Source of the DNA: CALLPQ01 sp964392325
Lineage (GTDB): Bacteria > Pseudomonadota > Alphaproteobacteria > Caulobacterales > Parvularculaceae
Length of the DNA: 64,000 nt
NCBI GenBank assembly: GCA_964392325.1
Contig: CAYMPJ010000007.1
Location: forward strand, 1-64,000
Reading direction: 5' to 3'
Each line of letters opens with the position of its first letter. Within the stretch, counting starts at the first letter, position 1. Shown piece after piece: positions 43,727-53,686 of this stretch. A model generated the notes under the pieces. The model did no database searches and was not told the DNA's origin. It worked only from the letters and a program-made list of their open reading frames with translations. A program made the position numbers and the translations under genes.

Positions 43727-44245
43727 ATGACACCTATCCTTGAAACTGATCGCTTGATTTTAAGAACGATCAACGTTGAGCGTGATTTTGACGGGTGGAC
43801 GGAAATGATGGCCGATGAAGAGACGGTTCGGTATATTGGCGGACAGGTCATGAACCGGGCGCTTGCGTGGCGAAATATGTATATGGTGATTGGTCATCAG
43901 CAGGTGCGCGGCTATAGTTTCTTTTCTATTATTGAAAAATCGACGGGTCAATGGGTCGGACGGGTTGGCCCATGGAATCCGGAAGGATGGGCGCAGCCGG
44001 AAGTTGGTTGGGCTATTCATCCCAATCATACAAGAAAAGGCTACGCGGCGGAGGCGGGTGAAGCATGTGTTCGCTACGCATTTGATCAATTGCAGTGGCG
44101 TTAAGTCGCCCATGTTATTCATCATGAAAATATAGCAAGTATTAAAACGGCTGAGAAAATTGGTGCGACGAAGATTAGAGAATTGAACGGGATACCAGCT
44201 GTGACTGATGAGAAATGTTACCTTTATGTCCATCGCGCGAAGTAA
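43727..44245 (+). pseudogene. GNAT acetyltransferase, broken by one in-frame stop
   Basis: The first 125 residues are a GNAT acetyltransferase of the RimJ/RimL type (LETDRLILR at the start, WVGRVGPWNPEGW and GWAIHPNHTRKGYAAEA in the acetyl-CoA site). The frame stops at a TAA (44102-44104) after LQWR. Without that codon the same frame continues through VAHVIHHENIASIKTAEKIG, the usual end of the fold, to a TAA at 44243-44245. So a single nonsense mutation removes the last 47 residues. The final stop overlaps the ATG of rluA by one base, which fits former coupling. A sequencing error is possible. Confidence 0.8.
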
Positions 44246-44898
44246 TGAAACTATCTCCCCATTATAACCCGCCGGTAAAACCATGGCTTGATATTGTCTA
44301 TCACGATGATGCGGTGATTGTTGTGAACAAACAGGCCGGGCTATTGAGCGTGCCGGGCAAGATAAGCCGTGATTGCATTGAGACAAGAGTGCAGGAAGAA
44401 TTCTCCGATGCCTATATCGTACACAGACTAGATATGGCAACGTCCGGGATAATGGTGTTGCCGCGCGGTAAGAAAAATCTTGCCCATATCGGTAAGCAAT
44501 TTGAAAAACGGACAACGAAAAAACGCTATATCGCTTTGGTCGATGGTATCGTCGAAAAAGAGACGGGCACGATCAATTTACCAATACGGTGTGATTGGCC
44601 AAACCGTCCATTACAAATGATTTGTTATGAACATGGCAGAGAGGCTATCACCAATTACGAAATATTGGAGCGTTCAGAGACGAGCACCCGTTTGGCCTTA
44701 ACCCCGTTAACTGGCCGCTCTCATCAATTACGCCTTCATATGAAATCGATAGGTCATCCGATCATTGGCGATGAATGGTATGCGCCCCTCAAAGTAAAGG
44801 AAGTATCCCCGCGGCTATTGTTGCACGCCCAAGAGCTAAGCTTCTATCATCCGGTAACAGCAGAATGGAAAGAGCTAAGAACAAAGTGTCCGTTCTAA
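44245..44898 (+). CDS. rluA: RluA-family pseudouridine synthase
   Basis: RluA makes pseudouridine in 23S rRNA position 746 and tRNA position 32. The protein of 217 residues matches E. coli RluA along its whole length in my memory: YNPPVKPWLDIVY at the N-terminus, GLLSVPGK, the catalytic aspartate in HRLDMATSG, and LTPLTGRSHQLRLH. The start at 44245 overlaps the stop of the broken GNAT gene; an in-frame ATG at 44215 is also possible. Confidence 0.92.
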   Translation: MKLSPHYNPPVKPWLDIVYHDDAVIVVNKQAGLLSVPGKISRDCIETRVQEEFSDAYIVHRLDMATSGIMVLPRGKKNLAHIGKQFEKRTTKKRYIALVDGIVEKETGTINLPIRCDWPNRPLQMICYEHGREAITNYEILERSETSTRLALTPLTGRSHQLRLHMKSIGHPIIGDEWYAPLKVKEVSPRLLLHAQELSFYHPVTAEWKELRTKCPF

Positions 44899-45039
44899 CC
44901 GCCTCCTACTAGCTAGGATGTGTTAAAGGTTTGAATATCAGCTACACTCAAATATGTCGGTAAATCTGCTCAGCTTACTTTTTGGCTAGTCACGACCTAT
45001 CGTTTACGGGTAAACGGGATTTTTCTTTATTTGAGCCTT

Positions 45040-46131
45040 ATGACCATAACCATTCGAGACATATGCCTGAAAAATCCGGTTGCGCTTGCCCCTATGTCCG
45101 GCGTGAGTGATTTGGCGATGCGCCGGATGGCGGCGCGTTGCGGGGCAGGGCTTGTGGTCTCCGAGATGGTTGCCAGTGAGGAACTGGTCCGAGCGCGTCC
45201 CGATGTGGTGCGCCGGGCCCTTGGCGCAGATAGTAACGCCGATGGTTCGCTAGAAGCTGATGCGCCCTTTCCATTTGTTATCCAGTTGGCGGGACGCGAG
45301 GCGCGTTGGATGGCAGAAGGGGCAAAGCTGGCGCAAGATGCGGGCGCGGATATTATCGATATTAATATGGGCTGCCCCTCGCGGCAGGTGACTGGCGGGC
45401 TTTCGGGGTCTGCGCTTATGCGCGATCCAGACAAAGCCTTGAGCCTTATTGAGGCAACGGTGAATGCGACAACGCTTCCCGTCACCATGAAGATGCGATT
45501 GGGCTGGGATCACCAGATGCTCAATGCCCCCGAGATCGGTTTGCGCGCCCAGGGGGCGGGCATTGAAATGCTGACTGTGCATGGTCGAACCCGCAATCAA
45601 TTTTACAAGGGAAGCGCCGATTGGAAAAGAGTGCGCGATACCAAAGAGGCTGTCTCGATCCCGCTTATTGTGAACGGCGATATTGAAACCCTCCAAGATG
45701 TCCGTCATGCACTCGCGCAATCCGGCGCGGATGGGGTAATGATTGGCCGCGCGGCGGTCGGGCGACCATGGCTACCGGCACGAATCGCACGAGCCTTATC
45801 TGAGGGCAAAGACGAGATTGAGGAACCCAATCTCGCGACTCAAGGTGCGATTGCACTCGCCCATTACAAGGACATTATCAGTCTTTATGGTGAACCCTTG
45901 GGGATCCGCATGGCCCGCAAGCATGTCGCGGCCTATATCGATGCTGCACCTGTGGAAATTGAACCAGAACAGAGAAGATCGATACGCGCTTTCATTTGCC
46001 AAGTGAATAGTGCAAGAAAAGTCATTGATTATATTGAAAATTTTTATGACGCTAATTGGGATATCTTCTCTAGGGCAGTTTTGAAGAGACAACCTCACTC
46101 CCCCAAACAGGGCATTTTCGCATTCCGCTAA
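45040..46131 (+). CDS. dusB: tRNA-dihydrouridine synthase B
   Basis: DusB reduces uridine to dihydrouridine in the D-loop of tRNA with FMN and NADPH. The protein of 363 residues has VALAPMSGVSDLAMRR (FMN site), the catalytic cysteine in DINMGCPSRQVTGG, KMRLGW and VHGRTRNQFYKG. The ATG at 45040 is preferred over the upstream TTG at 45031. In most alphaproteobacteria dusB is followed by ntrBC; here ntrY follows directly after 148 bases. Confidence 0.95.
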   Translation: MTITIRDICLKNPVALAPMSGVSDLAMRRMAARCGAGLVVSEMVASEELVRARPDVVRRALGADSNADGSLEADAPFPFVIQLAGREARWMAEGAKLAQDAGADIIDINMGCPSRQVTGGLSGSALMRDPDKALSLIEATVNATTLPVTMKMRLGWDHQMLNAPEIGLRAQGAGIEMLTVHGRTRNQFYKGSADWKRVRDTKEAVSIPLIVNGDIETLQDVRHALAQSGADGVMIGRAAVGRPWLPARIARALSEGKDEIEEPNLATQGAIALAHYKDIISLYGEPLGIRMARKHVAAYIDAAPVEIEPEQRRSIRAFICQVNSARKVIDYIENFYDANWDIFSRAVLKRQPHSPKQGIFAFR

Positions 46132-46279
46132 ATTAAGGGAGCGCTAAATACCAACATCAAGCATATTTGTGTTGATTTACAGCAACAATTAGGTGACATT
46201 AATGACACGTTGGTTTTTTGTTGTGTAAACTGACCAGCTTTTGGTCAAGTCGACTAAATATTTATTGCTGAAGGAATGC

Positions 46280-48811
46280 ATGGTCTCCAACCGCCCATCC
46301 CATGAAAACGCATTACCGCCTGCATTGCGCTTGGCGAATGATGATGAACACAATATGGGTGCCACCATCGATAACGAGACTGTTCCCGACGCGCTTCCAC
46401 GCACAAAATCGAAAAACATGAAACCTAAAGATTGGCTCTCACGCTGGGCAAATTCAAATACATTCGCCGCTTTTGCGCTCGTTACAATCGGCGTTTGTGC
46501 ATTTCTCTCGACATGGTTTTTATTATCCCCGGCGGTTGAAACAACCGAACGCAATGTTCTGGTCTCACTAGTCGTTGCAAACGTTATTATCGCGGCCGGA
46601 TTTGCTGGTTTGGTTGCATGGCGTTTCTGGAATGTTTGGTCCGACAGGCGTCACCAATTGGCCGGCTCGCGACTTCACATGAAACTGGTGCGCTGGTTTA
46701 CATTGGTCGCAGTCGTTCCCGCTATTATTGCATTTTTGTTTGCCTTTATGGTATTGCGCTCAAGCCTTGACGATGTATTCAGTGCACGTATTGAAAATTA
46801 TCATCAAATTGCGCGCGATACGGCCAACGGGCTGGTCGGCTATGTTTCGCAAGAAACAAAAGCGCAAATGCTTGATGCTGCGATCGATATTAGAAGAAGC
46901 GAAATCCAGAATTTGGGCTTTGCTAGAACTCCCCTTAATTTTCGTTCCTACCTTGAGATTCAGGCGCGTGCGCGTTCTTTTGCAGCTATTTACCTTCTCG
47001 ATGGAAATAAAAATCTCGTAACGCGTATTGAATTAGAGGAGGGGGTATTTACTCTTCCGACATCAGCGGTTTTCGATTGGTTAGACAGGGATATCCCGGA
47101 TGAGAAATTCGTTCAGGGAGAAATCAGTTTTGATCGCTATCGTTTCGAGATTAACAATAATGATCAACTCGATATGTGGCGCGGTATTACCAAGATACCG
47201 GACTACGATAATGGCTATCTCATTATCTACAAATCCATTGATCCGACACTGGCAAATCAACTCAAGCAGGTCCGCTTTATCGCAGCAGACTGGAGCGAGG
47301 CGATTCAAGGTAGGTTAAGGCTCGAACGGGTCTTTGTTCTTGGCTATGTCATTCTTGGGGTTACCATCATGTTCGGGGCGATCTGGCTGGCACTGGGCGC
47401 AGCCACGCAAATTGTGAGCCCGATTGGGCGCCTTGTTACCATGGCCGAGAATGTATCAAGCGGTGATTTATCAGCACGGGTTGCTGTTTATGATAATGAC
47501 GGGGAAGTTGGTGAATTGGCCCGATCAATGAATAAAATGACCGGCCAACTCCAAACACAACGTGCAGATTTAATCGACACGAACCGGCAATTTGATCAGC
47601 GTCGCCGCTTTACCGAGACAGTGCTGGCGGGTGTTTCAGCTGGTGTTCTCGGACTTGGATCAGATGGGCGCGTTACAATCGCAAATCGCTCAGCTGCCGT
47701 TCTTTTAGGTATTGAGGCAAACCGGATTACCGGAACTCCCATTGAAAAACTTGTTCCGGAAATAACGGCTATGATCGAGGAGGTGCGCCAAAACCCCGAT
47801 AAAAGCGTAGGGGGACAGGTCGAATTTCTGCGCAATGGTAAGACACAGACCTTTAATGTTCAAATTGTGAGTGATGTGGGTGATCAAGACGGTAATTTTG
47901 TTGTCACCATTGATGATATTACCCAGCTCATCGTCGCGCAACGAAACGCCGCTTGGGGCGATGTTGCACGGCGCATCGCTCATGAAATTAAAAATCCACT
48001 AACACCGATTCAGCTTTCCGCAGAGCGATTACAGCGAAAATATAAAGATGAGGTCAGCTCATCACCAGAAGTATTTGAAAAATGCACTGACACGATCATT
48101 CGTCAGGTAAAAGATATTGGCCGGATGGTTGACGAGTTTTCTTCTTTTGCGAGAATGCCAAAACCGGTTATTCAAATCGAGGATATTCGTGAGCTGACGA
48201 AATCGGCAATTTTCCCCCAACGTGTTACTTATCCTGACATTCAGTTTGATGTTGATTTGCTCGATGGCCCGGATATGAAACCAATTCTGGTGGAGTGTGA
48301 TGGTCGCTTAATCGTACAGGCACTAACGAATTTGATAAAAAATGCAGCCGAGTCTATCTCAACCCGCTTGTCTCAAGATGTGGTGGCCTCGGAAAATGGT
48401 AATCAATCCGATGCTAATGGTTCTGGCCAGCACGCGGGTAAAATCATTGTACGTTTTCGCTTTGAACCTTCTCGCGAAGACGCACACCATTGCACTATTG
48501 AAATCGTTGATAACGGCATTGGCCTGCCGCAAGAGGAGCGCCATAGACTTGCAGAACCTTATATGACTACAAGGGAAAAAGGGACTGGCCTTGGCTTGGC
48601 CATTGTTAAAAAGATCGCGGAAGAGCATGGCGGTGATCTTGCGTTTGATGATGATAATTCGATTGGCATAACAGGGGCGCGCATCAGTCTTAGCCTGCCC
48701 CTTGCTCAATATAACACCGAGAAAGACACCCCAAGTGTCTCGAAGATGGAATTTGTTGAAGACGAATTCAATGAACCCGTCCCCCAAAAAGTGTCAGTGC
48801 AACAAGGGTAG
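46280..48811 (+). CDS. ntrY: Sensor histidine kinase NtrY
   Basis: NtrY is the membrane kinase partner of NtrX and responds to nitrogen, redox or envelope signals depending on the species. The start ATG at 46280 has AAGGA five bases upstream, giving about 843 residues. Three to four N-terminal helices surround a periplasmic sensor region, followed by HAMP (VSPIGRLVTMAENVSSGDL), a PAS domain (VLAGVSAGVLGLG), the DHp motif RIAHEIKNPLTP and an intact HATPase domain (NLIKNAAES, DNGIGLP, GTGLGLAIV). It forms an operon with ntrX. No ntrBC genes precede it. Confidence 0.95.
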   Translation: MVSNRPSHENALPPALRLANDDEHNMGATIDNETVPDALPRTKSKNMKPKDWLSRWANSNTFAAFALVTIGVCAFLSTWFLLSPAVETTERNVLVSLVVANVIIAAGFAGLVAWRFWNVWSDRRHQLAGSRLHMKLVRWFTLVAVVPAIIAFLFAFMVLRSSLDDVFSARIENYHQIARDTANGLVGYVSQETKAQMLDAAIDIRRSEIQNLGFARTPLNFRSYLEIQARARSFAAIYLLDGNKNLVTRIELEEGVFTLPTSAVFDWLDRDIPDEKFVQGEISFDRYRFEINNNDQLDMWRGITKIPDYDNGYLIIYKSIDPTLANQLKQVRFIAADWSEAIQGRLRLERVFVLGYVILGVTIMFGAIWLALGAATQIVSPIGRLVTMAENVSSGDLSARVAVYDNDGEVGELARSMNKMTGQLQTQRADLIDTNRQFDQRRRFTETVLAGVSAGVLGLGSDGRVTIANRSAAVLLGIEANRITGTPIEKLVPEITAMIEEVRQNPDKSVGGQVEFLRNGKTQTFNVQIVSDVGDQDGNFVVTIDDITQLIVAQRNAAWGDVARRIAHEIKNPLTPIQLSAERLQRKYKDEVSSSPEVFEKCTDTIIRQVKDIGRMVDEFSSFARMPKPVIQIEDIRELTKSAIFPQRVTYPDIQFDVDLLDGPDMKPILVECDGRLIVQALTNLIKNAAESISTRLSQDVVASENGNQSDANGSGQHAGKIIVRFRFEPSREDAHHCTIEIVDNGIGLPQEERHRLAEPYMTTREKGTGLGLAIVKKIAEEHGGDLAFDDDNSIGITGARISLSLPLAQYNTEKDTPSVSKMEFVEDEFNEPVPQKVSVQQG

Positions 48812-48897
48812 AACAATGAGAACGCAATGGCACGACTATAGTGATGAAATAAGTGACGAAAAGAATGACAAGAACGCAAAATAGGGCGTAAAATTTT

Positions 48898-50343
48898 ATG
48901 GTTACAGATGTATTAGTTGTCGATGACGAACTTGATATTCGTGAATTGGTTTCAGGTATTTTAGAAGATGAGGGATATTCCCCGCGAATGGCAGCCAATT
49001 CGGATGCTGTTTTCGCAAATCTTGCTAAACGAGTGCCCGCACTCATGATACTTGATGTCTGGCTGCAAAATTCAAAAATGGATGGCATCGAGATTTTAGA
49101 AGAAGTCCGAAAAATGCATCCGGATTTACCTGTTATCGTAATATCTGGACACGGAACGATTGAAACTGCTGTCGCGGCAATCAAGAAGGGGGCTTATGAT
49201 TTTGTTGAAAAACCCTTCAATGCAGACCGTCTTGTACTGGCTGTAAAGCGGGGTCTGGAAGCAACGCGATTGCGCCGCGAAAATTACGAACTCAAAGGCA
49301 GAATGCCTGATTGGGGTTTGGTTGGAAGCTCAAATCATATTGCATCGCTTAAAAATATTGTAGAGAGGGTTTCTGATTCCAGATCACGGATATTGATTTC
49401 CGGTCCACCCGGATCGGGGAAAGAAATGCTGGCGCGTCTTATTCATGCGCAATCGGGCCGGGCGGAAAGCCCCTTTGTTTTGGCAAGTGCCGCTATGATT
49501 GCTCCGGAGCGGATGGAAGAAGAACTCTTTGGCGTTGAAAACGAAGATAGCTCGGTCAAATATATTGGCCTCATGGAGCGCGCCCACGGCGGGACTTTGA
49601 TGTTTGATGAAGTCGGGGATATGCCCCTCGAAACCCAAGGTAAAATTCTGCGTGTTCTTGTCGATCAACGTTTTAAGCGCATTGGGGGCAGTCGCCCTGT
49701 TGAAGTCGATGTCCGGATTGTTTCAACTACGTCGAGAAATCTTCTGGAAGAGGCTGTAGCGGGGACTTTTCGAGAGGATTTGTTCCACCGTCTCAATGTG
49801 GTTTCAATTACAACGCCTTCATTGAGTGAACACCGGGAAGATATTCCCGAATTGGTGGAGTATTTTACCGATCAGCTTTCCCGAACACATGGCTTGCCAT
49901 CAAGGACATTTTCTAGTGATGCGATTGCAGCGCTTCAAACATATCAATGGCCGGGAAATGTTCGTCAATTGCGAAATGTAATTGAACGCACGCTCATTAT
50001 GGCACCGCGCGAGAACGCAGATAATTTGTGCTGTGATGATCTGCCCCCTGAAGTTACCGATTCTGGCTTTGTTGCCGGGGCGGGTTCAGGGATGGAGCAA
50101 ATCATTGCTATGCCGTTAAGGGTTGCGCGAGAGCGATTTGAGCGGGAATATCTCGTAACCCAAATCAGTCGATTTGGGGGTAATATATCTCGTACAGCCT
50201 CATTTATCGGCATGGAACGCTCGGCGCTTCATCGAAAACTCAAGTCTCTGGGCGTATCTAGCCAGGGAACCAAGGATGGGTCACCTACTGGTCAAACTGT
50301 CGCCAGCGAGAATGATTTATCGGAAACTAACCCCGTTAGTTAA
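48898..50343 (+). CDS. ntrX: Response regulator NtrX, without GAFTGA loop
   Basis: NtrX has an N-terminal receiver domain with the phosphorylation aspartate in LMILDVWLQ (near residue 53), an AAA+ domain and a Fis-type helix-turn-helix at the C-terminus (NISRTASFIGMERSALHRKL). Walker A is GPPGSGKEM and Walker B GTLMFDEVGDM. The GAFTGA loop that touches sigma-54 is absent: after EELFG the sequence runs VENEDSSVKYIGLMERAHGG. This loss is known in other alphaproteobacterial NtrX proteins and suggests control of sigma-70 promoters. It follows ntrY by 86 bases and has 481 residues. Confidence 0.95.
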   Translation: MVTDVLVVDDELDIRELVSGILEDEGYSPRMAANSDAVFANLAKRVPALMILDVWLQNSKMDGIEILEEVRKMHPDLPVIVISGHGTIETAVAAIKKGAYDFVEKPFNADRLVLAVKRGLEATRLRRENYELKGRMPDWGLVGSSNHIASLKNIVERVSDSRSRILISGPPGSGKEMLARLIHAQSGRAESPFVLASAAMIAPERMEEELFGVENEDSSVKYIGLMERAHGGTLMFDEVGDMPLETQGKILRVLVDQRFKRIGGSRPVEVDVRIVSTTSRNLLEEAVAGTFREDLFHRLNVVSITTPSLSEHREDIPELVEYFTDQLSRTHGLPSRTFSSDAIAALQTYQWPGNVRQLRNVIERTLIMAPRENADNLCCDDLPPEVTDSGFVAGAGSGMEQIIAMPLRVARERFEREYLVTQISRFGGNISRTASFIGMERSALHRKLKSLGVSSQGTKDGSPTGQTVASENDLSETNPVS

Positions 50344-50445
50344 CTCTTGATAACTTTTTATTATTATATTGTATTGTGAGTAATCGTTAACTTCTATTCG
50401 CTCGGTGATCACCCCGGTTGGAAGCAAAATCACAGGAAACCCTAT

Positions 50446-51819
50446 ATGCGGGTCATTGTTTGCGGCGCTGGCCGAGTTGGATATGGTATTGCACGTCGTT
50501 TATCCCATGAAGGTAACGACGTCACTGTTATAGACCAATCCAGCAGTTTAATACGAGAAATTTCCGAGCGCCTTGATGTGCGCGGTGTCGTTGGCAATGG
50601 GTCTTATCCGGATGTACTGTTCGAGGCCGGGGCCCGCGAAGCGGACATGATCATTACGGTCACACATTCCGATGAAGTGAATATGATCGCGTGTCAGATT
50701 GCTCATTCCCTTTTTGATGTTCCGACAAAAATTGCCAGAATTCGTGCTCAGGGTTATCTCGATTCAAAATATAATGATCTGTTTAGCCGAAATAACCTGC
50801 CCATTGATGTGATCATTTCCCCCGAACTGACGGTGAGTGAAGCGATCATGCAACGCATGTTGACCCCGGGTGCTTTTGAGGTCACCTCCTTTGTCGATGG
50901 TTTGGTGTGGACGGTTGGCGTTAAGCTTCGCGATGATTGCCCGGTTATTAACACTCCCATCAATCAACTCTATGATTTATTTCCAGACTTAAGAGTAACT
51001 ATTGTCGGCATACGTCGCAATAAAAAATTATGGCGAGCAAGTTCTGAAGACCAACTTGACGTTGGCGACCAAATTTTATTTGTTGCAAAACGCGATCATG
51101 TACCGCGCGCTCTTGATATATTAGGGGTGGCGGTTAGCCGGGCACGCCGGGTTATCATTATTGGGGGCGGCAATATAGGATTAAATGTTGCGCGCGGGCT
51201 TGAAAAACAGCGCGGCATGAAAGTGCGCCTTATCGAGCAAGATCAAAGCCGGGCAGAGGCAATCGCGGAAGAATTAGAGCGTACAATCGTTCTGCAAGGC
51301 GACGGTCTTGACCGGGATCTACTCAGTGAGGCCGGTGTACGTGATACCGAAACCGTGATTGCGGTGACGAATAATGATCAAGTCAATATTCTTGCCTCGG
51401 TGGTCGCCAAAAAAGAAGGCGCTCGAAGGGCTCTGACATTGATAAATGAACAGGACTATTCTGCGGTCAGTGACGCGGTTGGTATTGATCGTTTTATCGA
51501 CCCGCGAGGCACAACCATATCAACGATCCTGCAACATATCCGGCGGGGGCGTATTAAAGGGGTTTACTCCTTATTTGACGGTCAGGCAGAAATCATCGAC
51601 GCAGTTGCGCTTGAAACATCGCCTCTGGTCAACAAACCACTTAAAGAGGCCAATTTACCAAGCGGTGTGATCGTTGGCGCTGTGTCGCGAGACGGAGAAG
51701 TCTTTATCCCTAATGGCGATTTTGAAGTTTTACCTGACGACCGGATCGTGTTGATGGCAATGCGCGAGCATGTGCGCGATGTCGAACAGATGTTCCGTGT
51801 TAGTGTAGACTATTTTTAA
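50446..51819 (+). CDS. trkA: Trk potassium uptake regulatory subunit TrkA
   Basis: TrkA is the cytoplasmic NAD-binding ring that gates TrkH potassium channels. The protein of 457 residues has two TrkA-N/TrkA-C repeats: nucleotide-binding loops MRVIVCGAGRVGYGIA at the start and VIIIGGGNIGLNVARGLE near residue 236, each followed by a TrkA-C domain. It lies between ntrX and trkH, the standard alphaproteobacterial order. CAGGAAA precedes the start. Confidence 0.96.
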   Translation: MRVIVCGAGRVGYGIARRLSHEGNDVTVIDQSSSLIREISERLDVRGVVGNGSYPDVLFEAGAREADMIITVTHSDEVNMIACQIAHSLFDVPTKIARIRAQGYLDSKYNDLFSRNNLPIDVIISPELTVSEAIMQRMLTPGAFEVTSFVDGLVWTVGVKLRDDCPVINTPINQLYDLFPDLRVTIVGIRRNKKLWRASSEDQLDVGDQILFVAKRDHVPRALDILGVAVSRARRVIIIGGGNIGLNVARGLEKQRGMKVRLIEQDQSRAEAIAEELERTIVLQGDGLDRDLLSEAGVRDTETVIAVTNNDQVNILASVVAKKEGARRALTLINEQDYSAVSDAVGIDRFIDPRGTTISTILQHIRRGRIKGVYSLFDGQAEIIDAVALETSPLVNKPLKEANLPSGVIVGAVSRDGEVFIPNGDFEVLPDDRIVLMAMREHVRDVEQMFRVSVDYF

Positions 51820-51862
51820 TCAGTGTTAGCGTATCATCTTTTACCTTTGAAAGGCAGCATTG

Positions 51863-53278
51863 ATGGGGCTGGCTAGTATTATCCGGGCGCTGGGTGCGGG
51901 AATTTTCTTTCTCGGTATTGCCATGGGCATTCCTGGATTGTTTTCCTTGTCTGGTGTCTCCGAGACCATCTCGAGTGATGCCGGTACAGGAACGAGTGTC
52001 TGGTTTTTTGCCTTACTCGCAACCACATTAACCGGTGGCGGTCTTTTTCTGGCATCGGGAACTCTTCGCCCACCTACTGATTTTCGTGGCGGCATATTGC
52101 TGGTCCTTTTGTGGTGGGTGATAGCCCCCGTTTTTGCAGCACTGCCAATCTATCTTGGGGGTGTCGGGTTCTCTGATTCGTATTTCGAAGCGGTTTCGGC
52201 TATCACAACAACAGGCGCATGGCTGTCTTTAGAAACCCTGCTCAATGATCCGGTCCATATGTTATGGCGCGCGATCTTGCAATGGTCTGGCGGGTTGGTT
52301 TCCATTGCTTTTGCCGCCTCGATTATTGTGAGGCCGGCTTTTTATGGGGTAAAAACATTACAACTCCCATTTTCGCGGGGGGAGCGGGATTCATACTTGC
52401 GTTCATTGCGGAATGCTCTCCGTTCATTCCTTAGTATTTATTGTTTGCTGACCCTAGCCTGTTTCGGGATTTTGGTAATATCGGGCATCGAAACTTTCGA
52501 TGCCGTCATCCTGTCTTTTTCTGTGCCGGCTTCTGGCGGGTTAATCCCCCATATAGATGGCATGGCGGGTTATCCGCCGTGGCTCGGCTCGGTTCTTATG
52601 CCGTTTATCTTGTTCTCGGGCATTAATTTTATCCTTTTATCCACCATCATTCGTGGATCATGGCGCAACCTTCAGGATAACGAGACAGAAGTCTTCGTTA
52701 TTATGATCTTTGCTGTCGGGATATTATTCTGGGTGCTTGCGGGGGCCGGGGATATCGATCTGATACCGGCACAGCTTTTTAATTCAGTCTCCCTGCTGAC
52801 CACAAATGGAATGATTTTGGGGGAGGCACCGCCGCTGACCGTTGCCGTTATCACGTCATTAATTGGCGGGGCGGCAGTCTCCACGGCTGGCGGCTTTAAA
52901 ATTCAGCGCTGGCTGGTGATTATGGCCCGCGCCCGTGAAGAAATTAGGCGTTTGATTTTACCCCATGCCGTCCATGGTCAAACCAAAATTGCCAACGAGC
53001 TTGGTGTATGGATGCACTTTCTGGTTTTTACGCTCGTACTCGCAATAATGATTTTAGTGATGACATTTTCAGGCCATAGCTTCGACGAAGCCGCAAGTGT
53101 CGCCACAGCGACATTGAGCAATACCGGACCCTTGATCGCGCTGTCAGGTTTGGAAAATTCTGACTATGGGGTGTTCTCAATGCCCACGCGTTGGTTTATG
53201 GTTGTTGCCATGATCTTGGGGAGAATTGAGGCAGTTGCTGCACTTGCTCTGTTTAATCGGGCGTTTTGGCGCAGTTAA
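51863..53278 (+). CDS. trkH: Trk potassium uptake transmembrane subunit TrkH
   Basis: TrkH is the membrane channel of the Trk system, here of 471 residues with about ten helices. The four pore-loop segments are visible, for example SAITTTGAWL, SVPASGGL, SLLTTNGM and TLSNTGPL; these loops often lack the strict TVGYGD of other potassium channels. The ATG at 51863 has AAGG eight bases upstream; the TTG at 51860 would add one residue. Confidence 0.95.
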   Translation: MGLASIIRALGAGIFFLGIAMGIPGLFSLSGVSETISSDAGTGTSVWFFALLATTLTGGGLFLASGTLRPPTDFRGGILLVLLWWVIAPVFAALPIYLGGVGFSDSYFEAVSAITTTGAWLSLETLLNDPVHMLWRAILQWSGGLVSIAFAASIIVRPAFYGVKTLQLPFSRGERDSYLRSLRNALRSFLSIYCLLTLACFGILVISGIETFDAVILSFSVPASGGLIPHIDGMAGYPPWLGSVLMPFILFSGINFILLSTIIRGSWRNLQDNETEVFVIMIFAVGILFWVLAGAGDIDLIPAQLFNSVSLLTTNGMILGEAPPLTVAVITSLIGGAAVSTAGGFKIQRWLVIMARAREEIRRLILPHAVHGQTKIANELGVWMHFLVFTLVLAIMILVMTFSGHSFDEAASVATATLSNTGPLIALSGLENSDYGVFSMPTRWFMVVAMILGRIEAVAALALFNRAFWRS

Positions 53279-53434
53279 GTTCCAAATATTGCTAAATTAA
53301 TGGTAATTTTTGAACATTTTGGCTTATTTTCCTACTTTCGCCATATTTATTTTGCTTTGCACCTAAAATTGTTTAATTTCCGGTTTTATGGCCTAGCCAA
53401 AAAAAACACTATTTTAAAAATAAAGCTGCAATAA

Positions 53435-53686
53435 ATGACTGACAAAAAACAAAACCTGCAAGATGTATTCTTGAACCATATCCGTAAAGACAAAATACCC
53501 GTCATAGTTTTTCTCGTGAATGGTGTAAAGTTGCAGGGAATAGTCAACTGGTTTGATAACTTCAGCGTTCTGCTGCGCAGAGACGGCCATATACAGCTGG
53601 TTTACAAACATGCGATCTCCACCATTATGCCTTCACAACCTGTAAACTTATGGGATGGCGAAGAGGATGAAGAGCCTGGTTCCTGA
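53435..53686 (+). CDS. hfq: RNA chaperone Hfq
   Basis: Hfq is a ring-shaped hexamer that helps small RNAs pair with mRNAs. The protein of 83 residues has the Sm1 motif (LQDVFLNHIRKDKIPVIVFL) and the Sm2 signature YKHAISTI, with the distal-face and rim residues in the usual places. The C-terminal tail is short and acidic. The upstream region 53279-53434 is very AT-rich and probably contains the promoter. Confidence 0.97.
   Translation: MTDKKQNLQDVFLNHIRKDKIPVIVFLVNGVKLQGIVNWFDNFSVLLRRDGHIQLVYKHAISTIMPSQPVNLWDGEEDEEPGS

Noticed and set aside
48816..48884. 22-codon frame between ntrY and ntrX
   Set aside because: AAGGG sits at a good distance upstream, but the peptide is short and highly charged with no recognisable pattern; I would need conservation to support it.
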